Shown here one piece after another: positions 38,500 to 46,976 of a DNA stretch of 64,000 nt. Location of the stretch: positions 310,001 through 374,000 of the forward strand of contig JAXHLS010000002.1 in NCBI GenBank assembly GCA_034522055.1, read 5' to 3'. Numbering within the stretch: the first letter of the stretch is position 1; every line of letters begins with the position of its first letter. Under the pieces are notes generated by a model that worked only from the letters and a program-made list of their open reading frames with translations, was not told where the DNA came from and made no database searches. Position numbers and translations under genes: made by a program. Origin of the DNA: Gammaproteobacteria bacterium. Its GTDB lineage: Bacteria; Pseudomonadota; Gammaproteobacteria; JAABTG01.

Positions 38500-38712
38500 T
38501 CAGCGGTCGATCTGGTTATACATGGCCCGGTGGCGCAGCTGCTCCGCCGTCTCGGCGCTGCGGCTGCGTTCCTCCTCGTACTGGCCTTCGGCCACCCAGG
38601 GCTCCTGCACCTCGCCATACTGGCAGGCACCGAGCCCGGGCATGACCGCGAGGGCCAGGATGGCGGGCAACACATGACTTCTGATCGCTGGGTGCGCGTA
38701 TGGCTCTGTCAC
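38500..38712 (-). CDS. Small lipoprotein of the formate dehydrogenase operon
   Basis: A 70-residue predicted lipoprotein: signal HVLPAILALAVMPGLGAC with a lipobox ending at Cys 29, then a short polar chain ending RHRAMYNQIDR. The GTG at 38712 is favoured because GAGGAG stands 9 bases upstream; an ATG at 38754 is in frame but puts an acidic run before the signal. Lies between the second small lipoprotein gene and fdhC. No domain recognised. The ending (R-x-x-x-x-Q-x-DR) resembles that of its neighbour. Confidence 0.65.
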   Translation of the reverse strand: MTEPYAHPAIRSHVLPAILALAVMPGLGACQYGEVQEPWVAEGQYEEERSRSAETAEQLRHRAMYNQIDR

Positions 38713-38769
38713 GGTCACTCTCTCCTCGGCTTTGACATCACGGGATATCTCCACGGGGCGCCAAACTAT

Positions 38770-38967
38770 TCAACGGTCCATCTGGACGGTGCGGAAACGC
38801 GCCTGCAGGGTCTCCTGATGATCCTCGCTGGCCATCTTGTCCAGCAAGGGGTCATGGTCGCCCTTGTATACCCCGGGCTCGTAGACCGTCACCCCGGGCT
38901 CGTCGTAGCAACCCGCGAGGCCTGCGCTCAGCCCGGCGAGCAGTGAAATGACCAGCATTCGCTTCAT
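38770..38967 (-). CDS. Small lipoprotein of the formate dehydrogenase operon
   Basis: A 65-residue lipoprotein with the signal MKRMLVISLLAGLSAGLAGC (lipobox LAGC, Cys 20) followed by YDEPGVTVYEPGVYKG and DPLLDK, and ending QARFRTVQMDR. GGGAGA precedes the ATG. Short lipoproteins with the YEPGVYKG signature are, from memory, found next to fdhB/fdhC in other proteobacteria, so a role in assembling or anchoring the periplasmic enzyme is plausible but unproven. Confidence 0.75.
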   Translation of the reverse strand: MKRMLVISLLAGLSAGLAGCYDEPGVTVYEPGVYKGDHDPLLDKMASEDHQETLQARFRTVQMDR

Positions 38968-39094
38968 CGTCTTCTCCCGTCGGCCCAGCCATGTTCGACG
39001 CGTTGGACGCGGTTACCATGACGGCGGGTCCGTTGTCTCGCCTCACGGGCTCCCGCCGGCCATGGACCACCGGCGGGGCCCCGTCCGGGGATGT

Positions 39095-39685
39095 CTACAC
39101 CTTGTCGCCGTAAGCGGCATCCCAGCCCCAGGTATCGGGGCGCCCGCCGCGCTTCAACACGCGCTTGCGATAGATGTCCGCGATGAGATCGCCGTCACCG
39201 GCGATGAGGGCCTTGGTGGCGCACATCTCCGCGCACGCCGGCAGCTTGCCCTCGGCGATGCGGTTGGCCCCGTACTTGGCGAACTCCTCGTCCGAGTTGT
39301 CCGCCGGCGGGCCGCCCGCGCAGAAGGTGCACTTGTCCATCTTGCCCCGCACGCCGAAGGCCTCCTGCTGGGGATACTGGGGCGCGCCGAAGGGACAGGC
39401 GTAGAAACAGTAGCCGCAGCCGATGCACAGGTCCTTGTCGTGGAGCACGATACCGTCCGTGGTGGTGTAGAAGCAGTCCACCGGGCACACCGCCGCACAG
39501 GGGGCGTCGGTGCAATGCATGCAGGCGACGGAGATGGACTTCTCCCCCGGCTCGCCGTCGTTCAGGGTGACCACCCGCCGGCGGTTGACCCCCCACGGGA
39601 CCTCGTTCTCGTTCTTGCAGGCGGTCACACAGCCGTTGCACTCGATGCAGCGGTCGGCGTCACAGAGAAATTTCATTCGGGCCAT
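39095..39685 (-). CDS. fdhB: Formate dehydrogenase iron-sulfur subunit (beta)
   Basis: A 196-residue subunit with four [4Fe-4S] clusters. Motifs: CIECNGCVTACKNEN (about 13-27), CMHCTDAPCAAVCP (about 55-68), CIGCGYCFYACP (about 87-98) and a fourth set CTFC ... CAEMCATKAL (about 119-157). There is no C-terminal membrane helix, so it relies on the cytochrome subunit for anchoring, as in FdhB of non-enteric proteobacteria. GAGGAG precedes the ATG. It lies 13 bases after fdhA and carries electrons from it to fdhC. Confidence 0.94.
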   Translation of the reverse strand: MARMKFLCDADRCIECNGCVTACKNENEVPWGVNRRRVVTLNDGEPGEKSISVACMHCTDAPCAAVCPVDCFYTTTDGIVLHDKDLCIGCGYCFYACPFGAPQYPQQEAFGVRGKMDKCTFCAGGPPADNSDEEFAKYGANRIAEGKLPACAEMCATKALIAGDGDLIADIYRKRVLKRGGRPDTWGWDAAYGDKV

Positions 39686-39698
39686 TGCTGCTCTCCTC

Positions 39699-42602
39699 TC
39701 AGGCTGACGTAATCTGACACAGGGTTGCCTTGGTCTCCTGCATCTGGGTCACCGAGTCATAGCCGTAGGTGGTGGCGGTGTTGCAGGCCTCGCCCCGCAT
39801 ATAGGGCGCCGTGCCCTCGGGATAGCGATCCACGAGGTCCTCACCCTGGAACCAGCCACCGAAGTGGAAGGGCGTCCAGATGACACCACGGCCCACCCGG
39901 GGCGTCACCATGGCCATGACCTTGATGCGCCCGCCCTCGGGCCCTTCCAGCCACACCCACTGGCCGTCCCTCAGGTTGCGGTCGTTGGCGTCGGCCGGGT
40001 TGATCTCCACGAACATGTCCTGCTGGAGTTCCGCCAGCCAGGGGTTGGAACGGGTCTCCTCGCCGCCGCCTTCGTACTCCGTCAAGCGGCCGCTGATGAA
40101 CACCAGGGGGTAGTCCCCCGAGTAGTCCTTGGCCTGAACCGAGGCGTAGCGCGTGGGCAGGCGCCAGAAGGCCTTGCGGTCCTCATAGGTGGGATATTTG
40201 GACACCAAGTCGTAACGCGCCGTATACAGGGGCTCGCGGTGGATGGGCACCGGGTCCGGGAACTGCCACACCACGCAGCGGGCCTTGGCATTGCCGAAGG
40301 GTGCCGCGCCGTGCTTGATGGCCACCCGCTGGATGCCGCCGGAGAGATCCGTCTTCCAGTTGCGTCCTTCCGCCGCCTCCTTCTCCGCGGCGGTGAGGTC
40401 ATCCCACCAGCCCAGTTGCTTGAGCATGTCGGCGGTGAACTCCGGGTGTCCGTCCTTGATCTCGGAGCCCTGGGGATAGGAACCCTCCGCCAGCAGGGTC
40501 ACGCCGTCGCGCTCCACGCCGAAACGGGCACGGAAGCACAGCCCGCCCTCGGCCACCGGCTTGCTGGGGTCGTAGAGGATGGGAGTACCCGGATGCTTCA
40601 TGTCCGCGCTGCCCCAGCAGGGCCAGGGCAGGCCGTAGTAATCACCGTCCGCGGGGCCGCCCTCGGCCCGCAGGGTGGTGGTGTTGAAGGTGTGGCGGTT
40701 GGCCATGTGCATCTTGAGCCGCTCGGGGCTCTGGCCGGTATAGCCGATGGTCCAGGTGCCGCGGTTGATCTCCCGCAGGGTGTCCTCGGGGTTGGGCATC
40801 TTGCCGTCCAGCTTGATGTGCTTGAACATCTGATCGGCGAAACCGAACTTCTCGGCCAGCAGATAGAGCACCTCGGCATCCGTCTTGGATTCGAACAGCG
40901 GCTCCACCACCTTCTCCCGCCACTGCAGGGAACGGTTGGACGCCGTCACCGAACCGGCCTGCTCGAACTGGGTGCAGGTAGGCAGCAGGTACACCCCGTC
41001 CTTGCGCTCGCTCATCACCGCGAGGTGAGTGGGATAGGGGTCGGAGATGACCACCAGGTCCAGGCGCGGGCTCTCCAGGGCCGCCTTCATGTCGACACCC
41101 CTGCTCTGGCTGTTGACCGCATGGCCCTGGAAGATGACGGCCCTGACGTTGTCCTTCTGAGACAGGTTGTCCTTGTCCTCCAGGATGCCGTCGATCCAGC
41201 GTGATACTGGCATGCCCGGGATATTCATGGTGTAGGCCATCTTGCCGCCGCCGGCGTCGTACTGGCGGGACATGTCGAAGCGCTCCTTCAGCCATTCGTA
41301 GTCCACATCCCACACCCGGGCCCAGTGCTTCCAGGCCCCCTCGGAAAGGCCGTAATAGCCCGGCAGGGTATGGCAGTTGGGCCCCACGTCGGTGGCGCCC
41401 TGCACGTTGTCATGGCCGCGAAAGATGTTGGCACCGCCGCCGGACACCCCGATGTTGCCGAGGGCCAGCTGCAGGATGCAGTAGGCACGGGTGTTGTTGT
41501 TGCCGATGTGGTGCTGGGTGCCGCCCATGCACCAGACGATGGTGCCGGGCCGGTGCTCCGCCATGGTCTTGGCGCACTGGTACATCTCCTGCTCGGGCAC
41601 CCCCGTCAGGTCCTCCACCGTCTTGGGGTCGAACTTCTTCGCCTCCTCACGGATGTCGTCCAGGCCGTAGACCCGCTGGGCGATGTACTCCTTGTCCTCC
41701 CAGCCGTTCTCGAAGATGTGCCACAGCAGGCCGTGAATGAAGGGTACGTCGGAGCCGGGCCGCAGGCGGATGTACTGGTCGGCGTGGGCCGCGGTGCGGG
41801 TGAACCGCGGGTCCACGACGATCATCTTGGCGCCGTTCTCCTTGCCCCGCAGGATGTGCTGCATGGCCACGGGGTGGGCCTCGGCGGCATTGGAGCCCAC
41901 GAACAACATGGCCTTGGCGTTATGCATGTCGTTGTAGGAGTTGGTCATGGCCCCGTAGCCCCAGGTGTTGGCGACACCTGCGACGGTGGTGGAATGACAG
42001 ATCCGGGCCTGGTGGTCGATGTTGTTGGAGCCCCAGAAGGCGGCGAACTTGCGCTGCAGGTAAGAGCCCTCGTTACTCGCCTTGGACGAACCGGCCATCC
42101 ACAGGGCGTCGGGGCCGGATTCCTCGCGGATCTGCAGGATCTTGTCGCCGATCTCGTCCATGGCCTGGTCCCAGGAGATGCGCTGCCACTTGCCGCCGGC
42201 GAGCTTCATGGGGTACTTGAGGCGCTTCTCGCCGTGGCCGTGCTCCCGCAACGCCGCCCCCTTGGCGCAGTGGGCCCCGAGGTTGATGGGCGACTCGAAG
42301 TCGGGCTCCTGACCGGTCCACACACCGTTCTGCACCTCGGCCATGACGCCGCAACCCACCGAGCAATGGGTACAGACGCTGCGGCGGATCTCGGTCGCGA
42401 CCCCGGCCTTGGGCGAGATGCTCTTGCCTTCTTCCGCCCGCAGCATGGAGAAGGGCACCATGCCGGCGATGGCGCTACCGCCCACGGCCAGCCCGGAGCG
42501 CTGCATGAAGGTGCGCCGACTCACCGCCTCGCCCTTGAACCCCAGGCCGATGCTGGTGCCGCTGTCCACCGCAGCCGTATTGCGCTTCTTGATCAGCTTC
42601 AT
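39699..42602 (-). CDS. fdhA: Periplasmic formate dehydrogenase catalytic subunit (alpha)
   Basis: A 967-residue molybdopterin (Mo or W) enzyme oxidising formate to CO2. It has a twin-arginine signal (SRRTFMQ, residues 28-34), an N-terminal [4Fe-4S] motif (C77, C80, C84, C112), and the catalytic metal ligand in QARICHSTT at C202, a cysteine rather than selenocysteine; no in-frame TGA is involved. The C-terminal molydopterin domain ends with RGEACNTATTYGYDSVTQMQETKA. The gene is part of fdhA-fdhB-lipoproteins-fdhC, led by a TorD-like chaperone and a small Tat protein. Confidence 0.96.
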   Translation of the reverse strand: MKLIKKRNTAAVDSGTSIGLGFKGEAVSRRTFMQRSGLAVGGSAIAGMVPFSMLRAEEGKSISPKAGVATEIRRSVCTHCSVGCGVMAEVQNGVWTGQEPDFESPINLGAHCAKGAALREHGHGEKRLKYPMKLAGGKWQRISWDQAMDEIGDKILQIREESGPDALWMAGSSKASNEGSYLQRKFAAFWGSNNIDHQARICHSTTVAGVANTWGYGAMTNSYNDMHNAKAMLFVGSNAAEAHPVAMQHILRGKENGAKMIVVDPRFTRTAAHADQYIRLRPGSDVPFIHGLLWHIFENGWEDKEYIAQRVYGLDDIREEAKKFDPKTVEDLTGVPEQEMYQCAKTMAEHRPGTIVWCMGGTQHHIGNNNTRAYCILQLALGNIGVSGGGANIFRGHDNVQGATDVGPNCHTLPGYYGLSEGAWKHWARVWDVDYEWLKERFDMSRQYDAGGGKMAYTMNIPGMPVSRWIDGILEDKDNLSQKDNVRAVIFQGHAVNSQSRGVDMKAALESPRLDLVVISDPYPTHLAVMSERKDGVYLLPTCTQFEQAGSVTASNRSLQWREKVVEPLFESKTDAEVLYLLAEKFGFADQMFKHIKLDGKMPNPEDTLREINRGTWTIGYTGQSPERLKMHMANRHTFNTTTLRAEGGPADGDYYGLPWPCWGSADMKHPGTPILYDPSKPVAEGGLCFRARFGVERDGVTLLAEGSYPQGSEIKDGHPEFTADMLKQLGWWDDLTAAEKEAAEGRNWKTDLSGGIQRVAIKHGAAPFGNAKARCVVWQFPDPVPIHREPLYTARYDLVSKYPTYEDRKAFWRLPTRYASVQAKDYSGDYPLVFISGRLTEYEGGGEETRSNPWLAELQQDMFVEINPADANDRNLRDGQWVWLEGPEGGRIKVMAMVTPRVGRGVIWTPFHFGGWFQGEDLVDRYPEGTAPYMRGEACNTATTYGYDSVTQMQETKATLCQITSA

Positions 42603-42647
42603 GTCTCGCCTCCAGATGACGAAAATTGTCTGGCCGATGCAGTCATC

Positions 42648-42866
42648 TCAGAACTGCGCCTTGTCGTAGTAGGTCTCGATGTGGGACGTCACGTGGTAGC
42701 CCTGGGACGCGCCCTGCTCTGCGCCCTGAGCGGTCTCGGGGGCCTCGCCACCGCCCGCCACGGCACTGCCCGTCATCACCAGTACCGTGGTGGTGGCGCC
42801 GGCACCGGCCACGCCGCGCAGGAACATGCGGCGGTCATGACCCTTGGGATCTGCTGGTGTGGTCAT
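42648..42866 (-). CDS. Formate dehydrogenase region small Tat-signal protein
   Basis: A 72-residue protein with the twin-arginine signal DRRMFLRG at residues 11-18 and a short mature part ending GYHVTSHIETYYDKAQF, the hallmark of the formate-dehydrogenase-region Tat target family. Known only as a conserved companion of fdhA; function unknown. GAGGAGG precedes the ATG. It lies 45 bases before fdhA. Confidence 0.88.
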   Translation of the reverse strand: MTTPADPKGHDRRMFLRGVAGAGATTTVLVMTGSAVAGGGEAPETAQGAEQGASQGYHVTSHIETYYDKAQF

Positions 42867-42902
42867 TGCTGCCTCCTCGTGTGAATGGGTCGCGGCCTTG
42901 CC

Positions 42903-43535
42903 TCACTCGGGCAGGGCGAGGTATTGCCTCTCGAACTGCATGAACTGCTCTCCCAGCAACCCCACGGCGCGGTAGAAGCGCGCGCTCTGGGCCTGCTGGA
43001 GGTCCCGGAAAAACCGTTCCATCCAGGGGGCGAGGTGGGTATCGAACCACGCCTGCTGGACGCCGTCGTCCCCCCGCTCGATCATCACCGCCATCGACTC
43101 GCACAGCGCCGCGACGTGGTCCTCGGGCTCGCTGACGCCGGGGCGGGCCTCGATGCCGTAACGGGCCAGGTCCTGACGCAACTGGGCCAGAGGGCGCTCC
43201 ATCAGGAACCCGGTGAGGTACCAGGACGCGTAGGGCACCAACTCGCCGCGGCCGATGCCGATGAAGAGGTCGTGGTACTCGTCCTCGAGTTCCCTGGGCC
43301 ACGCATTGGTGCCGGCCTGTTGCAGCAACTGCCAGCTCGCGGCCAGGCCGTCGCCCTCCGCGGCGCTCGCCTCGATGCCCCGCAGGCGTTCCAGCACCCC
43401 CGCGTCCGGCGGCGCCGCCAGCAGAGTCCCCAGCAGGGCGTAGGTACCGGCCCGCAACAGATCCTCCTCCAGCATACCGGCCATGGGCGCGGGGGGGGCG
43501 ATGGCTTCCTGTCGGGCGATAGTATCGGGTTGCAT
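42903..43535 (-). CDS. TorD/DmsD-family chaperone for the formate dehydrogenase
   Basis: A 210-residue all-helical protein of the TorD family that holds cofactor-less molybdoenzymes until they are ready for Tat export. Recognisable: RAGTYALLGTLLAAPPD (about 29-45), ELEDEYHDLFIGIGRGELVPYASWYLTGFLMERPLA (about 90-125) and a late PWMERFFRDLQQAQSARFYRAVGLLGEQFM. The start at 43535 is chosen because the sigma-54 promoter would start transcription near 43559, which excludes the ATG at 43565. First gene of the fdhA block. Confidence 0.88.
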   Translation of the reverse strand: MQPDTIARQEAIAPPAPMAGMLEEDLLRAGTYALLGTLLAAPPDAGVLERLRGIEASAAEGDGLAASWQLLQQAGTNAWPRELEDEYHDLFIGIGRGELVPYASWYLTGFLMERPLAQLRQDLARYGIEARPGVSEPEDHVAALCESMAVMIERGDDGVQQAWFDTHLAPWMERFFRDLQQAQSARFYRAVGLLGEQFMQFERQYLALPE

Positions 43536-43567
43536 GGATGATGATCGTCCAGAGGTTTCTTTCATTA

Positions 43568-43586
43568 TTAGCAAGCCCCACGCCAA
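43568..43586 (-). promoter_or_regulatory. Probable sigma-54 promoter of the torD-like/fdhA operon
   Basis: Minus-strand TTGGCGTGGGGCTTGCTAA: GG and GC separated by 10 bases, with TTGGC and TTGCT close to the sigma-54 consensus. Expected start of transcription near 43559, giving a leader of about 24 bases. Confidence 0.7.
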
Positions 43587-43696
43587 GGTGTTTGGAAAAG
43601 AAACGGTAAATACGGACGAATTGCCGGAGCAACGAGGACCGATCCGTCCCGCGGGCCCCTGCCATCCGCCGGCCTGACCCAACGGCCCGGCATGGC

Positions 43697-43709
43697 GGAC
43701 AAAATGTCC
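43697..43709. promoter_or_regulatory. Palindromic operator GGACA-AAA-TGTCC upstream of the fdhA promoter
   Basis: A perfect 5-bp inverted repeat around AAA, about 115 bases upstream of the sigma-54 -24 box, the usual distance for an enhancer-binding activator. Similar GGACA boxes lie upstream of the DUF3305 promoter at 46621-46660. Confidence 0.5.
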
Positions 43710-43742
43710 TTCAAGGAACATCCCGAAGCATTCAGCATGGGT

Positions 43743-45428
43743 CTAGGGACGGTCCCCAGTCCGCGTCTCCGAGGGCCCGGAGGCGTAGAAGTCCCGCACC
43801 CGGCAGTCCTCGCACATCTGCAGGCGACGCCGGCTCTCGGGGGTCTGGAACATCCAGTGATCGCTCAGCTTGGCGAGCATGCGGTCCATCATGCGCCGGG
43901 TGGCGAAGGGCTTGCCGCAGCCGACACAGCGGAAGGGCTCTTCCTCGTAAAGCACCCGGGTCTCGCGACGGCGCGTGGCCTCGTAGAGGTAACGGGGCGA
44001 CGTCGTTACGCAATCTTCCGGACAGGCCCCCACGCACAGGCCGCACTGCACACAGTTGTCTTCCAGGAAACGCAGCTGGGGACTCTCGCCGCCCGCAAGC
44101 AAGGCGCCGGCGGGACACACGGAGACACAGGCCATGCACAGGGTGCAGCGCTGTTCATCCACCGTTACCTGGCCGAATGGCGCGCCCGCGGACAGCTCCG
44201 TCGAGGGACGGGGCGCGGGGGCATGCGCCCACAGATGATCCATGGCCAGGCGCACGGTGGTGCGTTTCTCGTCGAAGGCGGCGAAGCGGGCCGCCGGCGG
44301 CGGATCCAGATCATCCAGTCCCTGCAGCGCCAACGGCATGTCGTCCCCCGCCACCATGGCGATGCGCCCGCCGGCGTGCCCCATGCCCTCCAGCATCTCC
44401 CGGGCGATGCCGAGCTGATGGGCCAACTCCCGGGCCACCGAGGCCGGCACGCTGGCGGGGATCAACAGGCGCACGTGGCACGCCCCATAGGCCAGGATGG
44501 CGAGCCAGGCATCCATGCCCACGGACCCCACCTCCTCCACCGCCACCGGCAGCACCCGGCCCGGCAGGGCGGCGGCGTGGCGGGCCACCAGCTCCGCCCC
44601 CGCACTGGTGTCGTGGAACAGCACGCAGGCCTGGCCGCCGCCGGCCTCGTGGTAGGCGCCCAGCAGCCGGCGCAGGGCGCCGATGAGTTCTACGGGACGC
44701 GGAAAGGCATAGCGGATGGCCCCCGTGGGGCAGGCAGTGGCGCAGCTGCCGCCACCCTGACACAGGAAGGGGTCCACCTCGATCCGCTCCCCCAGGGAGG
44801 TGATGGCCTCGGTGGGGCAGGCATCGATGCAGCGGGTGCAGGCCTGGATACCGCTGCGGCCGTGGGCGCAGATGGCGGCGTCGTACGAGAAAAAACGGGG
44901 CTTGTCGAACTCCCCCGCCAGGTCGGGGATCGCGGCCAAGGCGGCCTCCAGGCGCTTCTCATCATCTTCGGGGGCGAAATAACCGGGGGGCGGCACCTCG
45001 CGCCGAAGGCTGGGCGGCGTGGCGAGGTCCAGCACCACGTCGAAGTACCCGCCGGCAGGGCCCGCCAGGGTGGCGAGGTCCACCTCCCGTTCCCCGTCCA
45101 TCACGGTCACGCTGAAGCGGCCGAGGTGACCCTCCAGCCGTTGCGGCCGCCCGGGGATGACGCTGACACCATTGCCCGCCGGGCGCCCCCCGGCGCTGGT
45201 GTCGGCAAGCACCGTGCACTCCACGGCCCCGGCGAGGCGCCGCGCCGTGGCCACCGCCACATCCTGGGGACCGATGATGAGCACCCGCCCCGCCGAGGTG
45301 TAGGTGACCATCTCGATGTCCAGCGCCTCGGCCCCAGCTACCGCGGCCAGGGCAGCGGCCCGGGCCTTGCCATTCGCGGTGGCCGTGGACAGGCCACCGT
45401 GGCCACCCGCTTCCTCAACCACGCGCAT
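43743..45428 (-). CDS. Polyferredoxin-like 4Fe-4S protein of the formate dehydrogenase locus
   Basis: A 561-residue cytoplasmic iron-sulfur protein. Two ferredoxin pairs are visible: CTRCIDACPTEAI with CQGGGSCATACPTGAI (about 200-245), and CTLCMACVSVCPAGAL with CVQCGLCVGACPEDC (about 425-475). A further CVGCGKPF and CEDCRV near the C-terminus may bind metal. Between them is a non-cluster domain (about 250-410). The ATG at 45428 has GGAG upstream and overlaps the DUF3306 stop. Proteins like this accompany fdh clusters with DUF3305/3306; an electron-transfer or maturation role is inferred. Confidence 0.85.
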   Translation of the reverse strand: MRVVEEAGGHGGLSTATANGKARAAALAAVAGAEALDIEMVTYTSAGRVLIIGPQDVAVATARRLAGAVECTVLADTSAGGRPAGNGVSVIPGRPQRLEGHLGRFSVTVMDGEREVDLATLAGPAGGYFDVVLDLATPPSLRREVPPPGYFAPEDDEKRLEAALAAIPDLAGEFDKPRFFSYDAAICAHGRSGIQACTRCIDACPTEAITSLGERIEVDPFLCQGGGSCATACPTGAIRYAFPRPVELIGALRRLLGAYHEAGGGQACVLFHDTSAGAELVARHAAALPGRVLPVAVEEVGSVGMDAWLAILAYGACHVRLLIPASVPASVARELAHQLGIAREMLEGMGHAGGRIAMVAGDDMPLALQGLDDLDPPPAARFAAFDEKRTTVRLAMDHLWAHAPAPRPSTELSAGAPFGQVTVDEQRCTLCMACVSVCPAGALLAGGESPQLRFLEDNCVQCGLCVGACPEDCVTTSPRYLYEATRRRETRVLYEEEPFRCVGCGKPFATRRMMDRMLAKLSDHWMFQTPESRRRLQMCEDCRVRDFYASGPSETRTGDRP

Positions 45429-46014
45429 GGCCGTCTCCTATGTTTCCATCCGTTGCGTCTTCATCCGCGGCCGCGGTCCCGACCGTGTCGGAAAGGCCGG
45501 CATGGGCAGGTGCCGCGGGGGACACCGGCCCATCGCCGGACGGCCCGGCCGTATCCTCCGGCGCCTCAGCCACCACCTCCGCCCTGGCCTCGGCCTCCCG
45601 CAGCCGCGCCTCCAGACGCTCCTGCTGGCGCCGCATCTCCGTGGTCACGATATCCCCCAGGGCCTCGAAGTTGCGGTAGTCCTCGTCGTAGTCATCCAGC
45701 CCGTCGCGGATGTTGAACTTGGGTCCGCGGAACAGCCGCTTGAGGGCCGCCTGACGCAGATCCTCGCTGACGCCCGAGGAGAAGAAAGGGCTCAGGTCGC
45801 TGTGATCGTCGATGGTGGACAGATCGGGCATCTCCGCGTCCGTGAGAACCGGCGCCGGCTCACCGGCGGGCGGAGCGGCGTCAGCCCCGGCGGTCTCCTC
45901 CACCGGCTCCGGCTCCTGCTCCAGGCCGCGCTTGCGCCGCGACCAGCGTCGCAGGAAGGGCTGGCCCTCCGTCCCGTCGTGGGCGACACCGCTGTCATCT
46001 TGCGGGTGGCGCAC
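45415..46014 (-). CDS. DUF3306 family protein
   Basis: A 199-residue acidic, low-complexity protein. The family signature FLRRWSRRKRG is near residue 20, and FFSSGVSEDLRQAALKRLFRGPKFNIRDGLDDYDEDY lies in the middle; the ends are rich in Ala, Pro, Glu and Asp and probably disordered. The GTG at 46014 is chosen for its strong Shine-Dalgarno (AAGGAGG, 6 bases upstream); an ATG at 46041 is in frame. Overlaps DUF3305 upstream and the polyferredoxin downstream. Function unknown; consistently linked to formate dehydrogenase. Confidence 0.8.
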   Translation of the reverse strand: MRHPQDDSGVAHDGTEGQPFLRRWSRRKRGLEQEPEPVEETAGADAAPPAGEPAPVLTDAEMPDLSTIDDHSDLSPFFSSGVSEDLRQAALKRLFRGPKFNIRDGLDDYDEDYRNFEALGDIVTTEMRRQQERLEARLREAEARAEVVAEAPEDTAGPSGDGPVSPAAPAHAGLSDTVGTAAADEDATDGNIGDGHARG

Positions 46015-46504
46015 CGGCGGCCTCCTTCTTCCAGTCTTCACGGCGCCGCTTGCGGGGCGGCTCGGGCTTGTAGTGGTCCATCACATAACGCTCGAGGCGC
46101 TGATGGATCTCCGGTGGCATGGGAGTGGAGAACACGGTGTCGTCCGCCTCCATGTGGGCGCCCGCCTCGTCATGGTCCGCGGACACCGCGCAGGGCTCCA
46201 GCTCGCCGGCTTCGTTCTCCCGGCACACCACGAACAGGGACGGGTTGCGACCCACGAGGTTGTACCAATAGCTCTCGGCACTGTCTTTGAAAAAGCTCAA
46301 CATGAACCCGGGCCACACGAACTGCTCCATCCCGTCCTCGACGTGCACCTGCTGCCGCCCCTGCTCGGTATCAGCGATAGCCCCGGCCACCACCCCCACC
46401 AGTTGCCAGTCGGGGTAGCTCCAGCCGCGGTGAGTCGCCATGCGCCGGCTCATGATCACCGCCACCGGGATGGCGTCCCGGTCCGTTATGGTCTCCTCAG
46501 CCAT
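45995..46504 (-). CDS. DUF3305 family protein
   Basis: A 169-residue soluble protein. The family stretch IPVAVIMSRRMATHRGWSYPDWQLVGVV is at residues about 12-40 and YWYNLVGRNPSLFVVCR near 79-95; the C-terminus is basic (PPRKRRREDWKK). A near-perfect Shine-Dalgarno (AGGAAGGAGG) precedes the ATG. First gene of the DUF3305-DUF3306-polyferredoxin block and directly downstream of a sigma-54-type promoter. Biochemical function unknown. Confidence 0.85.
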   Translation of the reverse strand: MAEETITDRDAIPVAVIMSRRMATHRGWSYPDWQLVGVVAGAIADTEQGRQQVHVEDGMEQFVWPGFMLSFFKDSAESYWYNLVGRNPSLFVVCRENEAGELEPCAVSADHDEAGAHMEADDTVFSTPMPPEIHQRLERYVMDHYKPEPPRKRRREDWKKEAAGAPPAR

Positions 46505-46547
46505 GGAACCTCCTTCCTGAAGCCCGAAAGATTAAATATAGATTAAT

Positions 46548-46566
46548 AATGCAATAGGCACACCAA
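46548..46566 (-). promoter_or_regulatory. Probable sigma-54 promoter of the DUF3305 block
   Basis: Minus-strand TTGGTGTGCCTATTGCATT has GG at 46564-46563 and GC at 46552-46551, 10 bases apart, with TTGCA at the -12 element. Transcription would begin near 46539, 35 bases before the DUF3305 ATG. Confidence 0.7.
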
Positions 46567-46620
46567 CCCACCAACCACGGAACCACGCCCGCAGAACGGA
46601 ACCCGGGAACGCAATTTCTG

Positions 46621-46660
46621 GGACATTTCGTACCGATGCCCCACGTTATGGGACAAAATG
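46621..46660. promoter_or_regulatory. Candidate enhancer sites upstream of the DUF3305 promoter
   Basis: Two related boxes: GGACATTTCGTACCGATG (46621-46638) and GGGACAAAATG (46650-46660), 60-100 bases upstream of the sigma-54 box. The first contains CATTTCGTAC, which matches the left part of the FhlA-binding sequence of E. coli as I remember it. The rest of the gene-free region 46505-46976 holds no gene that I can support; the divergent hsdM promoter is not obvious. Confidence 0.45.
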
Positions 46661-46976
46661 ACGCGCCCCCTTTCCCCTACCTGCCCCACCCTCTTGCCCT
46701 ATCCATCCAACGGCCCTATGTCGCCACCCCCCCCCTTTTATTGAAGGATGTTCCCCCATACCCACCCGCCTCGCCCCACCCACGCCTCCCCGCGCCAGCG
46801 CCCAAACCCGGGGCCACCCACCGCGCGTGACTCTATAGAATAGTGCCGGAGAATAGTGCCGGGTACGGAAGAGCGACCCAAGGCCAGCGGCGACGCCCGA
46901 CGGAGGACCGGCGACGGGAGGAGTTCCCGGAGCTATTTCCGGCACAATGAAATCAACGCGGGATACGGAGTAAAAC

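Noticed and set aside
39699-42602. Selenocysteine formate dehydrogenase
   Set aside because: The metal ligand in QARICHS is encoded as Cys and no in-frame TGA is present.
43692-45716. 674-codon plus-strand frame opposite the polyferredoxin
   Set aside because: Antisense shadow of a gene with clear ferredoxin motifs.
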